A stretch of 64,000 bases of DNA, from the NCBI GenBank assembly GCA_902781305.1, contig CACZIV010000008.1, positions 1-64,000 of the forward strand, written 5' to 3'. The stretch's first letter is position 1; the number at the start of each line of letters is the position of its first letter. The position numbers were made by a program, and so were the translations under genes. Source of the DNA: Pseudoselenomonas ruminantium (lineage in GTDB: Bacteria; Bacillota; Negativicutes; Selenomonadales; Selenomonadaceae). The notes under the pieces were generated by a model. The model was not told the origin of the DNA, ran no database searches, and was given only the letters and a program-made list of their open reading frames with translations. Below, piece after piece: positions 10,401-18,225 of this stretch.

Positions 10401-11781
10401 CAAGCAGGTTGGGAAACAAAGCTGCTCTGCTGTTGCAAAGGGGATTGTTCCCCTGCGTGCACTGACGGCAGGCCAGGATGAATGGCTGGCAGATTATGAA
10501 CAGATTCAGTTGCAGTTGAATCTGCAGGATGCAGATTTGTCGCTATTGCCAACGGTTTCTAAGCAGATTGACTGGGCGTTGGGCGATACGGATGGCGATA
10601 TCAAAATTCATGGTACGCTGGCACATCCGCTGCTGGATGGCAGTATTGTCATTCCCAATGGAGCTGTAAAAATAAAGGGGTTGGAAGAACCTATTACGGA
10701 CATGACTGCCAGAATAAATTTCAATGGGAGTCAAGTGACAGTCGAAGAGTTTTTTGGTAAAATGGGCGGTGGATCGTATAAACTAAACGGCAGTGTGAGC
10801 CTTAATGGATGGACGCCTGAACATTATGATTTTAGCCTGATTTTCGATAAGCTGGGAATTAAGAGCAAATTTTTTACCGGTCCTTTAAACGGGGAGCTGC
10901 ATTTGCAGGATACAGATTTTTACGGCAATCATTGGCCGAAGATTTCCGGTAATATCGATTTCCATAATTGTCTGGTGTCGGTTCCGGCGATTCCCGATAG
11001 TGAAGGCGAACTGCCGGAAATGGTTTTTGACGTGCAGGTCAATGTGGGCGATAAGGTACATTTTTACAGTCCTTATCTTTATGACTTGTATCTGACCGGC
11101 GGTTTTCATGTGGGCGGGATTATGAGCCATCCCAAGATGAGCGGCGGTCTGCAGGTGAAGCGCGGCGGAACCATTAATTATCTCAAGACGGAATTCAAGA
11201 TTCGGGAGGGGCGTGCAACCTTCAATCAGGTAGCCTCGTTTATGCCGAGTATTGATTTCTTTGCCGATACCAGATTGACGCAGGCCAAAGTGTTTCTGTC
11301 AATCAAGGGGCCTTTAGGGGCTGCTGACATGAAACTTATGTCCAGCCCGCAAATGAGTCAGACGCAGATTATCCAGTTGTTGACGCTGCGTGATGCCTAT
11401 AAGAATGGCAACAGCACAATAAATGCCGGAGATTTACTGGCCGTGGGCCTGCAGATGACCTTCCTGTCGGAGATAGAGGGCGCTATGCGGGAATTTCTGT
11501 ATCTGGATAAACTGTCTATTTCCCGTGGTTCTGGTTCGGCTTTTGATAATTACAGAACGAACAAAGAAACCAAAGAAAATGAAGAAAACAAATATGATTT
11601 TAATGTTTCTATGGGAAAATATATATCGGACAAGGTTATGCTTCGTTATACGCATGGATTTAGCGGCAGGGGCGTTAATCGGTACGGCGTTCAGTACGAT
11701 ATTAACGACCGTTGGGGCGTAACATTGGAGCGGGAGTCAAATGGCACCATCTTTGGTGTGGAGGCCCGCATGACATTTTAA
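7429..11781 (+). CDS. tamB: TamB / AsmA-like translocation-assembly protein
   Basis: A giant periplasm-spanning protein of 1450 residues. It has one N-terminal membrane anchor (about residues 5-25), then long runs of short beta-strands forming the lipid-carrying groove of AsmA-like proteins, and a C-terminal TamB (DUF490) domain of about 300 residues. That domain includes the segment GGLQVKRGGTINYLKTEFKI and ends in Phe (GVEARMTF). TamB-type proteins are thought to carry phospholipids to the outer membrane. In Veillonella, tamB mutations suppress mla defects, which fits the two systems sharing this operon with opposite directions. The ATG follows GGGGAGA. No TamA-like Omp85 gene is adjacent; bamA lies 1.4 kb downstream. 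Confidence 0.9.
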   Translation: MKGKNWIIGILVTVSMMAVGMWYYIQSNNFMQRAGEEISSLASQTLNTEVQIGTIEVNSLHDIQLHDLAVYDKQAELIARADSARVSFRLLAAVSDPADAVQEITVRGVSAVLAQRTDGTWNVEDLVGEEKSSQQFHGKIMVEDAQVLLRSRGQELQFDDLAATVDCADYPVYKAEFAGKQQGTAVSGTATISDTRQIVNARVNGLDVKEYLRFIPAGLIPDNVEIQDGLLESADIHLYRRDGDLSFSGDADFSDGKVKVEGTEIEQIAGHAAFTNEEALVNINASAAEQQVNVHGKIKHLLTTPYMELQASSESFDPALILKNIPYQGAAKFAVKVTGAFNNPSVDGKVQVVGGKVMDIPFAGAQADVRYQDKNLFVRDFSAQVFGGKVSGEAVLSTENLGYTLHVKADNIDAGQGAAYLPALNGLSGRLSADVGGNGIGMDLSTLQLYGSAKAQNVGYQGIQVERASTSFYLADDDLLIDYLSVRMPNHSSLGLEGSIRDMRETAQLDLAFYGGHFDLSLLRKIDPNIDMSGLADFKGVVHGNKVNPQVELKFSGLRGSIFKQPFDSLKFAASGSLDGIGIDDFLMEKDGKEVWQAKGTVGFSGERKVNLQLDTMGARMEDIAALLAPDQPITGNVDNIIKVTGTLDNPKAVGYIHFYRGSYHGVLLSGMDGDYFLEQGKLRLQDFHAYSPMIDMVLNGTINTADMAMDMEVTAKDIDLKRVEHKLPYEVSGHGTFKGKIGGTVNTPVFHGLLEAPELVLNGETINNLRGMVKFQGNSFDIDHFGFEQNGGTYDMELFYNIDNDALRGNMVVQNADIAAVAALVNQKTEAIEGKANLNAQISGTAHNPAVKLDGDVLQGSAGGYDIHNVALDLRLLDHIIYINKMSGSQGAKGLFSATGTVALNGPMNVKFSAGNLDLGMFTGLAGLTVRDVTGTADIEAIIGGYTYNPSADVTLKAVNGGLQGAAFDTLTGEAHLKNGLIDLTEMKVVKQVGKQSCSAVAKGIVPLRALTAGQDEWLADYEQIQLQLNLQDADLSLLPTVSKQIDWALGDTDGDIKIHGTLAHPLLDGSIVIPNGAVKIKGLEEPITDMTARINFNGSQVTVEEFFGKMGGGSYKLNGSVSLNGWTPEHYDFSLIFDKLGIKSKFFTGPLNGELHLQDTDFYGNHWPKISGNIDFHNCLVSVPAIPDSEGELPEMVFDVQVNVGDKVHFYSPYLYDLYLTGGFHVGGIMSHPKMSGGLQVKRGGTINYLKTEFKIREGRATFNQVASFMPSIDFFADTRLTQAKVFLSIKGPLGAADMKLMSSPQMSQTQIIQLLTLRDAYKNGNSTINAGDLLAVGLQMTFLSEIEGAMREFLYLDKLSISRGSGSAFDNYRTNKETKENEENKYDFNVSMGKYISDKVMLRYTHGFSGRGVNRYGVQYDINDRWGVTLERESNGTIFGVEARMTF

Positions 11782-11802
11782 CTGTGGCATGGCAGAAGGG
11801 AG

Positions 11803-12444
11803 GTGAGGAGACTGCGTTTTGCACAATATGTTGAGGAATTACAGCGAATAAAACCACTGGAGCGCTGTCAGGAAGAAAGCCTGTGGCGAGCCTATAAGGA
11901 GCAGGGGGATAAAAAAGCCCGCGGTTTGCTTATCGAGGCCTATCAGCCATTGGTTTTTAAGCAGGCACTGCCTTATCGCAGCCTGCAAAACATAATGGAT
12001 GTGGTGCAGGAGGGGACAATCGGGCTTATCGAGGCTGTGGAACGCTATAATCCTGAGCGTGGCGTGGCGTTCAGTCTCTTTGCAATTCATCGCATACGGG
12101 GGCGGATGCTGGATTATCTGCAAAAGGAAGGTGCTTCCGATAGTCCTTGTATGGATGCCATGCTGGATGAAGGGGGAGCATCCTATAAGGAGAATTTGAT
12201 GGATATGTCGCCGACGGTTGCGGAACAGGCAGAAAGTCATGAACTGGTGGGCCGGCTTCATCGGGCGATGGAGCGTCTTCCAGCCAAGGAAAAAGCTGTG
12301 CTGGAAAATGTATATCTGGCTAGTCGTGATGTGGCAGCGGTAGCCGAGGACATGGAACTTAGTCCCGGGCATATATATCGGCTGCAAAAAATGGGGATTC
12401 GCCGTATACGGGGAATGCTGTCCCGTTTTATGCAAAATTGGTAA
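11803..12444 (+). CDS. Sigma-70 family RNA polymerase sigma factor
   Basis: A small sigma factor of about 210 residues. Region 2 is clear (about residues 40-110): ARGLLIEAYQPLVFKQAL, then DVVQEGTIGLIEAVERYNPE, the core-binding segment, and FSLFAIHRIRGRMLDYL, the DNA-melting segment. Region 4 has LPAKEKAVLENVYLASRDV and a helix-turn-helix near the C-terminus; region 1 is absent. The start is uncertain: a GTG at 11803 overlaps the ribosome site, while a CTG at 11812 lies eight bases after AAGGGAGG, and no in-frame ATG exists before region 2. It sits between tamB and bamA and immediately precedes a single-span protein. Its regulon cannot be read from the sequence. Confidence 0.85.
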   Translation: MRRLRFAQYVEELQRIKPLERCQEESLWRAYKEQGDKKARGLLIEAYQPLVFKQALPYRSLQNIMDVVQEGTIGLIEAVERYNPERGVAFSLFAIHRIRGRMLDYLQKEGASDSPCMDAMLDEGGASYKENLMDMSPTVAEQAESHELVGRLHRAMERLPAKEKAVLENVYLASRDVAAVAEDMELSPGHIYRLQKMGIRRIRGMLSRFMQNW

Positions 12445-12610
12445 ATAATCAACTAAATCAGTAAAAACAGGCAGAATAACGAAGATAAATCCGGCTGATG
12501 GTCTGTGATGTACTGCCAAGGCGGAATATGTCAGGTGAAGAATCCTGCATTTGTGGCGATTGTATTTCTAAGAGAATTTTAGGAATTTTAGGCAATACGG
12601 AGGGACGCAA

Positions 12611-13147
12611 ATGAACAGGCGTTCACAAACGGAACATATCCGGGCTGCTCGCGAATGGCTGGGGAGAGCAGAAGATTCGCTAGCCCAGGAAAATGATGTG
12701 CAGGGAGATTTGAAGCTGATGCTGGCCAAGGCGGAATTGGCTCATGTGGGGCATTGTCCTGCCAGCCGCCGGCTAATCATCTGGGGGCGCAGGGCGCTGG
12801 CTTTTTTGGCTGCTGCAGGATTGGCGGCGGTTATTTTGTGGAAACAGGATGCAAGCATATCCGGGGAAGAACGCTCGATTGAGTACACGCCGCCTGTCAG
12901 CGCACAGTTGCCGGCGAAAAATACTGCTCCGGCAAAAGAAGTTATTCCTGAACCGCAGCCGGAACAAGCGATGGCAGCGCCAGCGGCAAGCAGCCTGCCG
13001 CAGCCTTTGGCACCAGAACCTGCTCCGGGAAAAAGTAATGTGGTTAAGGAACCGACTCCTGTCGTTCCGCCAATAGAAAAAAATGCGCCGCCAGATGCGG
13101 CTAAGCAGCAGCTTATGCAGTCTGCAGGTAAAATTCTGCGGCAATAA
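12611..13147 (+). CDS. Single-span membrane protein with Pro/Ala-rich periplasmic region (unknown function)
   Basis: I do not recognise this 178-residue protein. Residues 1-57 are charged and helical and contain no signal peptide. One membrane span follows (about 58-78, ending before WKQD), then a periplasmic part rich in Pro, Ala and Glu (about 95-165) with PEPQPEQ and APEPAPGK stretches, reminiscent of TonB-type or wall-spanning linkers. The positive cluster ASRRLIIWGRR on the N-side predicts N-inside topology. The ribosome site GGAGGG lies six bases before ATG. It comes straight after a sigma factor, so an anti-sigma or tether role is possible, but no known anti-sigma domain is visible. 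Confidence 0.6.
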   Translation: MNRRSQTEHIRAAREWLGRAEDSLAQENDVQGDLKLMLAKAELAHVGHCPASRRLIIWGRRALAFLAAAGLAAVILWKQDASISGEERSIEYTPPVSAQLPAKNTAPAKEVIPEPQPEQAMAAPAASSLPQPLAPEPAPGKSNVVKEPTPVVPPIEKNAPPDAAKQQLMQSAGKILRQ

Positions 13148-13172
13148 TGAATATTTTTGGGAGGTTTGACCT

Positions 13173-15182
13173 TTGAAGAAGACGAATAGACGATTTTTAG
13201 CTTATGCAGTGGCTTTGGCTGCCAGTTTTGCAGCAGTGCCGGGTGTTACGCAGGCAGCACCGGCGGAAACGCCGCAAGCTCAAGCTGCGGCAGATAATGA
13301 AACTGCACCGAAGGCCGCAGCAGCTCCGACAACTGCGACAGAGGCGAATACAGCCAATACTGCTAATGCGGCGTCTGCTGCGCCTGGCAGTAAGACACCT
13401 GCTGCAGCTAGCAGTGAGCCCTCCGCTGCACAAAAGGACGAACAGAAAGATGTAGATCCACGCACCGCAGAATGGGCCAAGAATCGTCCTCAGGAAGATA
13501 TGATTGAAAAGTACAGCAAGGAGTATGAAGGCCAGACCATCGTAGATACAGTTTTTGAGGGCACTACAGCGCTGACGGAAAACACCGCCAAGGCAGCACT
13601 TTCTATGAAAACAGGCGATATGTTTACGGTTAAGGGCATGAATGCGGACCGTGAGGCTGTGTACAATACAGGCTATTTTTATGATCTCTTTCCAACCTTC
13701 AAGAAGGTCCCGGAAGGTGTGGTAATCACCTATCATGTATTGGAAAATCCGGTTTTGAAAAGCGTCCATATTACCGGCAATACGGTGATTAAGACCAAGA
13801 CCTTGCGTGATGCGATAACGGTGAAGAACGGCGAAATTCTCAATAGCCGTGACTTGCAGCAGAATATTCAGGCCATCAAGGAAATTTATCGCAATGACGG
13901 CTATATTCTGGCAAAAGTTACCGATATGAATATCGACAAAGAGGGCAATCTCTTCCTGAAAATAAATGAAGGCATTTTGGAGGATTACAAAGTCAAGGGC
14001 AATACCAAGACCAAGGATTATGTTATCCTGCGGGAAATGCGTCAAAAGATTGGTGAACCCTTCAACTCCAAGCTGGCCCGCCGTTCCATGCAGCGCGTCT
14101 ATAATCTGGGCTTTTTCGAGGATGTAAACATCAAGATGAATCCCGGCGTTGAACCCAATGCGGTTATTATGGAACTGGATGTAAAGGAGAAAAACACAGG
14201 CTCCTTTGGTATCGGTGCCGGTTACAGTACAGCTGATGGTGTCCTGGGTATGATAAGCATCGGTGATTCGAATATCGGTGGTACCGGCGATTCGGTAAGT
14301 CTTACCTATGAAAAGAGTGGCAGTGCAACGGATGCTAAAGGCTATACGTTCTCCTGGCGCCATCCCTATCTGGATAAAAAGGAAACTGCAGGCACCTTGC
14401 GGATTTATAACCGTACGTATGAATACAGCGATTACGATACGGATGGTAACCTCAAGGAAAGCTATATGCGCAAGTACTCTGGCGGCGAAATTACATTAAG
14501 TCGTCCGGTAAGTGAGTATTCGACAAATTATATTACGCTTAAGAATCGTGAGGATAAGTATGTACGCCATACGGAGAACGGTAATTTGCCGACCGGCCGC
14601 CAAGACCGCAGCACCGATTACTATAAATCCTGGCGTGATTATAACTTTGGCACGACGCGCAGTGTGACATTGTCGCATGTCACCGATACCCGTGATAACA
14701 TCTATAATCCTACTGAAGGCGGCAGAGTCAGCCTGTCGGCAGAAATAGCCGGCTTGGGCGGTGACTTTGATTTTCAGAAGGGCACGATTGAAGACCAGCG
14801 GTATATCAAGGTCGGTCATGCACAGGTTATTGCCCTGCGTGCCGAGGCCGGTGCTGGTCATGGACATATCTCCGAGTACAATCAGTTTAAAATCGGTGGT
14901 CAGAACACCCTGCGCGGTTATCGTGAAGATCAGTTCCGTGGCACCCGTATGCTGCTGGGCACGGTGGAATATCGTTTCCCGATTGTCAGCAAAGTGCAGG
15001 GCGCACTCTTTACAGATTGGGGATCTGTCTGGTCTGAAGGCTGGAATCCGAACGGTGGAAATGTGCATGGCAGCGTAGGCGTCGGCTTATCCTTTAATAC
15101 GCCGCTTGGTCCGCTGCGTTTGGATTATGGTCGGGGAGACAAAGGTGGCCGCGTGCATTTCTCCGTGGGTGGTTCGTTCTAA
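13173..15182 (+). CDS. bamA: BamA / Omp85 outer membrane protein assembly factor
   Basis: This is the core of the machinery that folds barrels into the outer membrane. After a signal peptide (about residues 1-28, ending QAAP) comes a ~70-residue low-complexity Ala/Thr/Pro/Glu linker. About three POTRA domains follow (about 110-185, 186-265, 266-345), starting at TIVDTVFEGTTAL, PVLKSVHITGNTVI and ILEDYKVKGNTKTK. A 16-strand Omp85 barrel ends in Phe; the lid-lock type motif GGQNTLRGYREDQFRG is present near residue 575. E. coli BamA has five POTRAs, so this is a short form. The start is TTG at 13173 behind GGGAGG. The next gene begins at the base after its stop. Confidence 0.93.
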   Translation: MKKTNRRFLAYAVALAASFAAVPGVTQAAPAETPQAQAAADNETAPKAAAAPTTATEANTANTANAASAAPGSKTPAAASSEPSAAQKDEQKDVDPRTAEWAKNRPQEDMIEKYSKEYEGQTIVDTVFEGTTALTENTAKAALSMKTGDMFTVKGMNADREAVYNTGYFYDLFPTFKKVPEGVVITYHVLENPVLKSVHITGNTVIKTKTLRDAITVKNGEILNSRDLQQNIQAIKEIYRNDGYILAKVTDMNIDKEGNLFLKINEGILEDYKVKGNTKTKDYVILREMRQKIGEPFNSKLARRSMQRVYNLGFFEDVNIKMNPGVEPNAVIMELDVKEKNTGSFGIGAGYSTADGVLGMISIGDSNIGGTGDSVSLTYEKSGSATDAKGYTFSWRHPYLDKKETAGTLRIYNRTYEYSDYDTDGNLKESYMRKYSGGEITLSRPVSEYSTNYITLKNREDKYVRHTENGNLPTGRQDRSTDYYKSWRDYNFGTTRSVTLSHVTDTRDNIYNPTEGGRVSLSAEIAGLGGDFDFQKGTIEDQRYIKVGHAQVIALRAEAGAGHGHISEYNQFKIGGQNTLRGYREDQFRGTRMLLGTVEYRFPIVSKVQGALFTDWGSVWSEGWNPNGGNVHGSVGVGLSFNTPLGPLRLDYGRGDKGGRVHFSVGGSF

Positions 15183-16475
15183 ATGTTAAGAGCAGCACTG
15201 GTTGTTCTTTTTATGCTGTTGGTGCCGCTGACAGCGAATGCTCAGTCCGGAGTACGGGTGGAAAGCGTCACAGCATCCACTACTGCCCAAAGCAACCTGC
15301 CGCCGCTGGTGGCAGAGCGGATGAATCATAGCATAGCGGCGATTGCCGGCCAGTTGATGGAAGGCAAGGAAATTGCTGCTGTGCAGGCCGAGCGGGCGTC
15401 TTATGAAAATTTAATTCATGAGGTTTTTGACAAGGTGCTGGTGGGCTATACTGTCCGGTCGGTATCGCTGGAACCAGCGGCTGTTACGCAGGTAAAGGTC
15501 GAGCTTATGCCTTGGGCAGAGACCATCCGTCAGGTGCGGGTGGAAACCACGGTAGAAGGAATGCCGCCGCGCATTGAAACCTTGGTGCGACAGGATTTAA
15601 GCGGCGTGGATACGGTTTTTCAGGCTGCCTTGACGGGGCTGCCAACGGCTGCTGCTGATTGGACAAACGGGGTGCTGAAACAGCATTTGAAAGCGTATTT
15701 GCAGGAGCATCTGCCGGAATTCCGGGCGGATTTTGATTTGACGCCGGAACCGGATACCACCATAAAGCTTATGGTGTATCCTCGTTTGCCGGTGGTGCGG
15801 ACCGTAGATTTGTCCATGCGTTCGGATACGCTCCCCAATAGTGCCCTGCTGACCCGCCGGGATATCATGCAGGCGCAGGTAGAAGATATTGTGGGCGTGC
15901 CCGTGGGCTTTGTGCAGCGTCATCGGGAAGAACTGGAACAGGATTTTGCCCAGACTTTGGACACGCGCAGGGATTTTCAAGCTTTGCGCCTGCAAACAAA
16001 GGTTATGATTGAACCCGCTGAGCGGGCAAGTGTGATGAGCCGTACAGATTCTTCACGCTACCATTTCCGCCTGTCCGGATGGCTGGATATCGGCAGAGAC
16101 CGGGGACAGGGGCATGCCAGGCAGGACAATGAATTGCTTTTCCGGTTGCATCTGGGCCGCGTGTTGGGCAAGAGGGACGAGCTTTTCATACAGACTGATT
16201 TTATGCCGGCTGATGTGGATTGGAACTATCAACTGGGCTGGGGCCATACATTCCGAGGCGGACGCTATGCGGCGCTGCGTTATGATTTGAGCCGTTATGG
16301 CTGGGTCTATGAACTCCGGCAGAAATTGGCTGCACGCTGGCTTCTTCGCTATGAATTCCGAGAAACGGACAGTATGGGCGAAGCTGCATTGCGTTATCAG
16401 CTGCATGATTTTTTGAGTCTGGAGTATATCTTTGACAACGAACAAAATTGGCTGCGGATGGTTGGTCATTTTTGA
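15183..16475 (+). CDS. Probable outer-membrane protein directly downstream of bamA (unknown function)
   Basis: I do not recognise a named family. The 430-residue product has a signal peptide (about 1-20, cleaved near ANAQ). A periplasmic region of about 260 residues includes two alpha/beta segments with some POTRA-like rhythm (VRSVSLEPAAVTQVKVELMP; PVVRTVDLSMRSDTLPN). The final ~160 residues have amphipathic beta-strand character and a terminal Phe (WLRMVGHF). That plan of periplasmic domains plus a small barrel resembles a reduced Omp85 or an assembly accessory. Its ATG follows the bamA stop with no gap, implying translational coupling. It is the last gene before the 16478 promoter. Confidence 0.6.
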   Translation: MLRAALVVLFMLLVPLTANAQSGVRVESVTASTTAQSNLPPLVAERMNHSIAAIAGQLMEGKEIAAVQAERASYENLIHEVFDKVLVGYTVRSVSLEPAAVTQVKVELMPWAETIRQVRVETTVEGMPPRIETLVRQDLSGVDTVFQAALTGLPTAAADWTNGVLKQHLKAYLQEHLPEFRADFDLTPEPDTTIKLMVYPRLPVVRTVDLSMRSDTLPNSALLTRRDIMQAQVEDIVGVPVGFVQRHREELEQDFAQTLDTRRDFQALRLQTKVMIEPAERASVMSRTDSSRYHFRLSGWLDIGRDRGQGHARQDNELLFRLHLGRVLGKRDELFIQTDFMPADVDWNYQLGWGHTFRGGRYAALRYDLSRYGWVYELRQKLAARWLLRYEFRETDSMGEAALRYQLHDFLSLEYIFDNEQNWLRMVGHF

Positions 16476-16477
16476 CG

Positions 16478-16506
16478 TTGCAAAATCCGTTGTTTGGCGT
16501 TATAAT
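16478..16506 (+). promoter_or_regulatory. Promoter ahead of the ompH/lpx cluster
   Basis: TTGCAA at 16478-16483 and a perfect TATAAT at 16501-16506 have a 17-base spacer. The -10 box lies about 58 bases before the first OmpH gene, which itself has AAAAGGAGA upstream of its ATG. It marks a second transcription start for the lipid A block, independent of the bamA side. Confidence 0.7.
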
Positions 16507-16563
16507 GTCTATCGTATATGACTTATCGAATAAAATTCCTAAACAGGAAAAGGAGATTTTGAA

Positions 16564-17028
16564 ATGGTTAAATTACAGAAAAAACAGGTTAAAATTGTCA
16601 GCGTGCTTATCGCTTTGGCTTTCGTTGGTTCCGTAGTGGCTATGGCTCTTACGCAGTTTGGCCCGAATATGGCCAGCGCTGCCAGCTCCAATGTGGGTGT
16701 TGTGGATTACAGCCAGATTATGAGCCAGCATCCGAAGGTTCAGGCTGCATCCAATGAAATGCAGACGGCTGTGCAGGAAGCACAGAAGGAATTCGAAGAA
16801 AAATCTGCCAACATGAACGATAATGAGAAACGTGATTATTACACGCAGACTCAGCAGCGTTTACAGCAGAAAAATCAGGAACTCATGGAGCCCATCACCA
16901 AGAATGTGGAAGAGTCTGTGAAGAAGGTTGCTGAGCAGAAAGGCTTGTCCGTAGTTCTCGATAAGGGCGCTGTGGTTTATGGCGGTGTAGATATCACGCA
17001 GGATGTATTGAAACAGGTTAGCAAATAA
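16564..17028 (+). CDS. OmpH/Skp family periplasmic chaperone, paralogue 1
   Basis: A small secreted holdase of the OmpH/Skp family that would protect unfolded outer-membrane proteins before the Bam machine. It has an uncleaved-anchor or signal region (about residues 10-40, ending in ASAAS), then the family N-motif VGVVDYSQIMSQHPKVQ, a charged coiled coil forming the two long tentacle helices, and the C-terminal return VDITQDVLKQVSK. The length of 154 residues is normal for Skp. It is the first gene after the promoter at 16478 and is followed by a terminator, so it may be expressed more strongly than the genes downstream. Confidence 0.88.
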   Translation: MVKLQKKQVKIVSVLIALAFVGSVVAMALTQFGPNMASAASSNVGVVDYSQIMSQHPKVQAASNEMQTAVQEAQKEFEEKSANMNDNEKRDYYTQTQQRLQQKNQELMEPITKNVEESVKKVAEQKGLSVVLDKGAVVYGGVDITQDVLKQVSK

Positions 17029-17042
17029 TCCGCAGATAATAT

Positions 17043-17071
17043 AGCCTCCCCCATGGGGGGAGGCTTTTTTC
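17043..17071 (+). terminator. Rho-independent terminator after the first ompH gene
   Basis: The stem AGCCTCCCCC/GGGGGGAGGCT has only an AT pair of bases in its loop and is followed by a T-run. It probably acts as a partial terminator that lowers expression of the downstream lipid A genes relative to the chaperone. Confidence 0.8.
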
Positions 17072-17103
17072 TAAGTTTCCACAGAAGAAGGCGGGGGTGA
17101 GCC

Positions 17104-18192
17104 ATGACGGAACCAGGCAAGGAGGAAGGAAAGACAAAAGGGCAGCGAGGCCGGAATATCATTATCGGAGTAATTGTTGCTTTGGTGTTCATTTTTTCAG
17201 GTGCCTGGCTTGCCAGGGAGTTCATCATTCCCAAGGCGCCGTCGCCAACCGGGCAGGAAATGGCCGATACCGGGCTGATTGACTGGCAGCAGGTACTGCA
17301 GGCTCACCCGGATTATGATAAGCTGACGGCCCTGCAGGCCGAATGTGAACTGCTGGAACTAGAAATAAATGATGTAGGCGATATTTTATCCGTGAAACCG
17401 CCGCAGCTTATGGAAGAAACCTTTAAGGAATCCGTTTGGCAAAAAAATGCCGCGGATGTTATTGGCGGCCGGGCAGAATTAGAGCGCAAGATGAAAAAAC
17501 TTCGGGATGAATACAAGAAAAATACCGAAGAGGATTATAAGGCCCGGCGGCAGGCGATTGATGAAGAATATTTAAACGCCATTTTAAATCTCAACATCAA
17601 GCTGGACAACCAGGAGTCTATGCATAATCCGTTGGATTCCAAGGCCAGCATTGCGGAAGAACGCGAGGCCTGGCTGCAGGAGCGCAGCCGACTGCAGGCT
17701 GAACGGGGAAAACGCCAGTATGAGCTTTGGCAGACATATAAAGCGGAAATCGAAGCCTATGTGCAAAAGGAAATGGGGCCGGAACTGGCTGCATGGAGGG
17801 CTCAGCTGCCACAGCTGCGAGAACAGGAAATGGCTGCGGCATTGAAGACCAAGACTGATGCCGATAAACGCAATGCCGAGGCCCTGCAAAAGCAGCAGGA
17901 ACTGGCACTGCAGGTGCAGGAGCGTCTGGCCAAACGGCAGATGCTGGTCGAGAAAAAGGCGGACTTGGCAGCCTTACAGGCACATATATTTAATGATGTG
18001 GCAGGAAAAGCGGCCAAGATTGCCATTATGCATCACTTTACATTGATATTGGTACATCATCCCCAGGCTCTGGCTTCATTTATGCCGGAGGCTGCCAAAG
18101 CAGATCCGCTTTTGCCGAAGGACAGCATTGCCATTGGCATAACAACGCAGGATGTTACCGGGGAAATTGTGCAGGAAATGAAAAATCTGTAA
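17104..18192 (+). CDS. Long OmpH/Skp-like coiled-coil protein, paralogue 2
   Basis: A 362-residue membrane-anchored relative of the Skp family. There is a short basic cytosolic N-terminus, one membrane span (about residues 18-38), then LIDWQQVLQAHPDYDKL, which aligns with the family motif VDYSQIMSQHPKV of the preceding gene. About 230 residues of charged coiled coil follow (Glu/Lys/Gln rich). The C-terminus carries AGKAAKIAIMHHFTLILV and DVTGEIVQEMKNL, matching the Skp C-terminal strand region. Skp is normally about 160 residues, so the tentacle region here is roughly twice as long. Anchoring at the inner membrane is inferred from the basic-then-hydrophobic N-terminus lacking a clear cleavage site. 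Confidence 0.7.
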   Translation: MTEPGKEEGKTKGQRGRNIIIGVIVALVFIFSGAWLAREFIIPKAPSPTGQEMADTGLIDWQQVLQAHPDYDKLTALQAECELLELEINDVGDILSVKPPQLMEETFKESVWQKNAADVIGGRAELERKMKKLRDEYKKNTEEDYKARRQAIDEEYLNAILNLNIKLDNQESMHNPLDSKASIAEEREAWLQERSRLQAERGKRQYELWQTYKAEIEAYVQKEMGPELAAWRAQLPQLREQEMAAALKTKTDADKRNAEALQKQQELALQVQERLAKRQMLVEKKADLAALQAHIFNDVAGKAAKIAIMHHFTLILVHHPQALASFMPEAAKADPLLPKDSIAIGITTQDVTGEIVQEMKNL

Positions 18193-18225
18193 ATAACCTA
18201 TGATAAAGAAAGAAGCGAAGTTAGG

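Noticed and set aside
13197..14363. A 388-codon minus-strand frame over bamA
   Set aside because: Shadow caused by codon composition of the Ala-rich linker and POTRA region.
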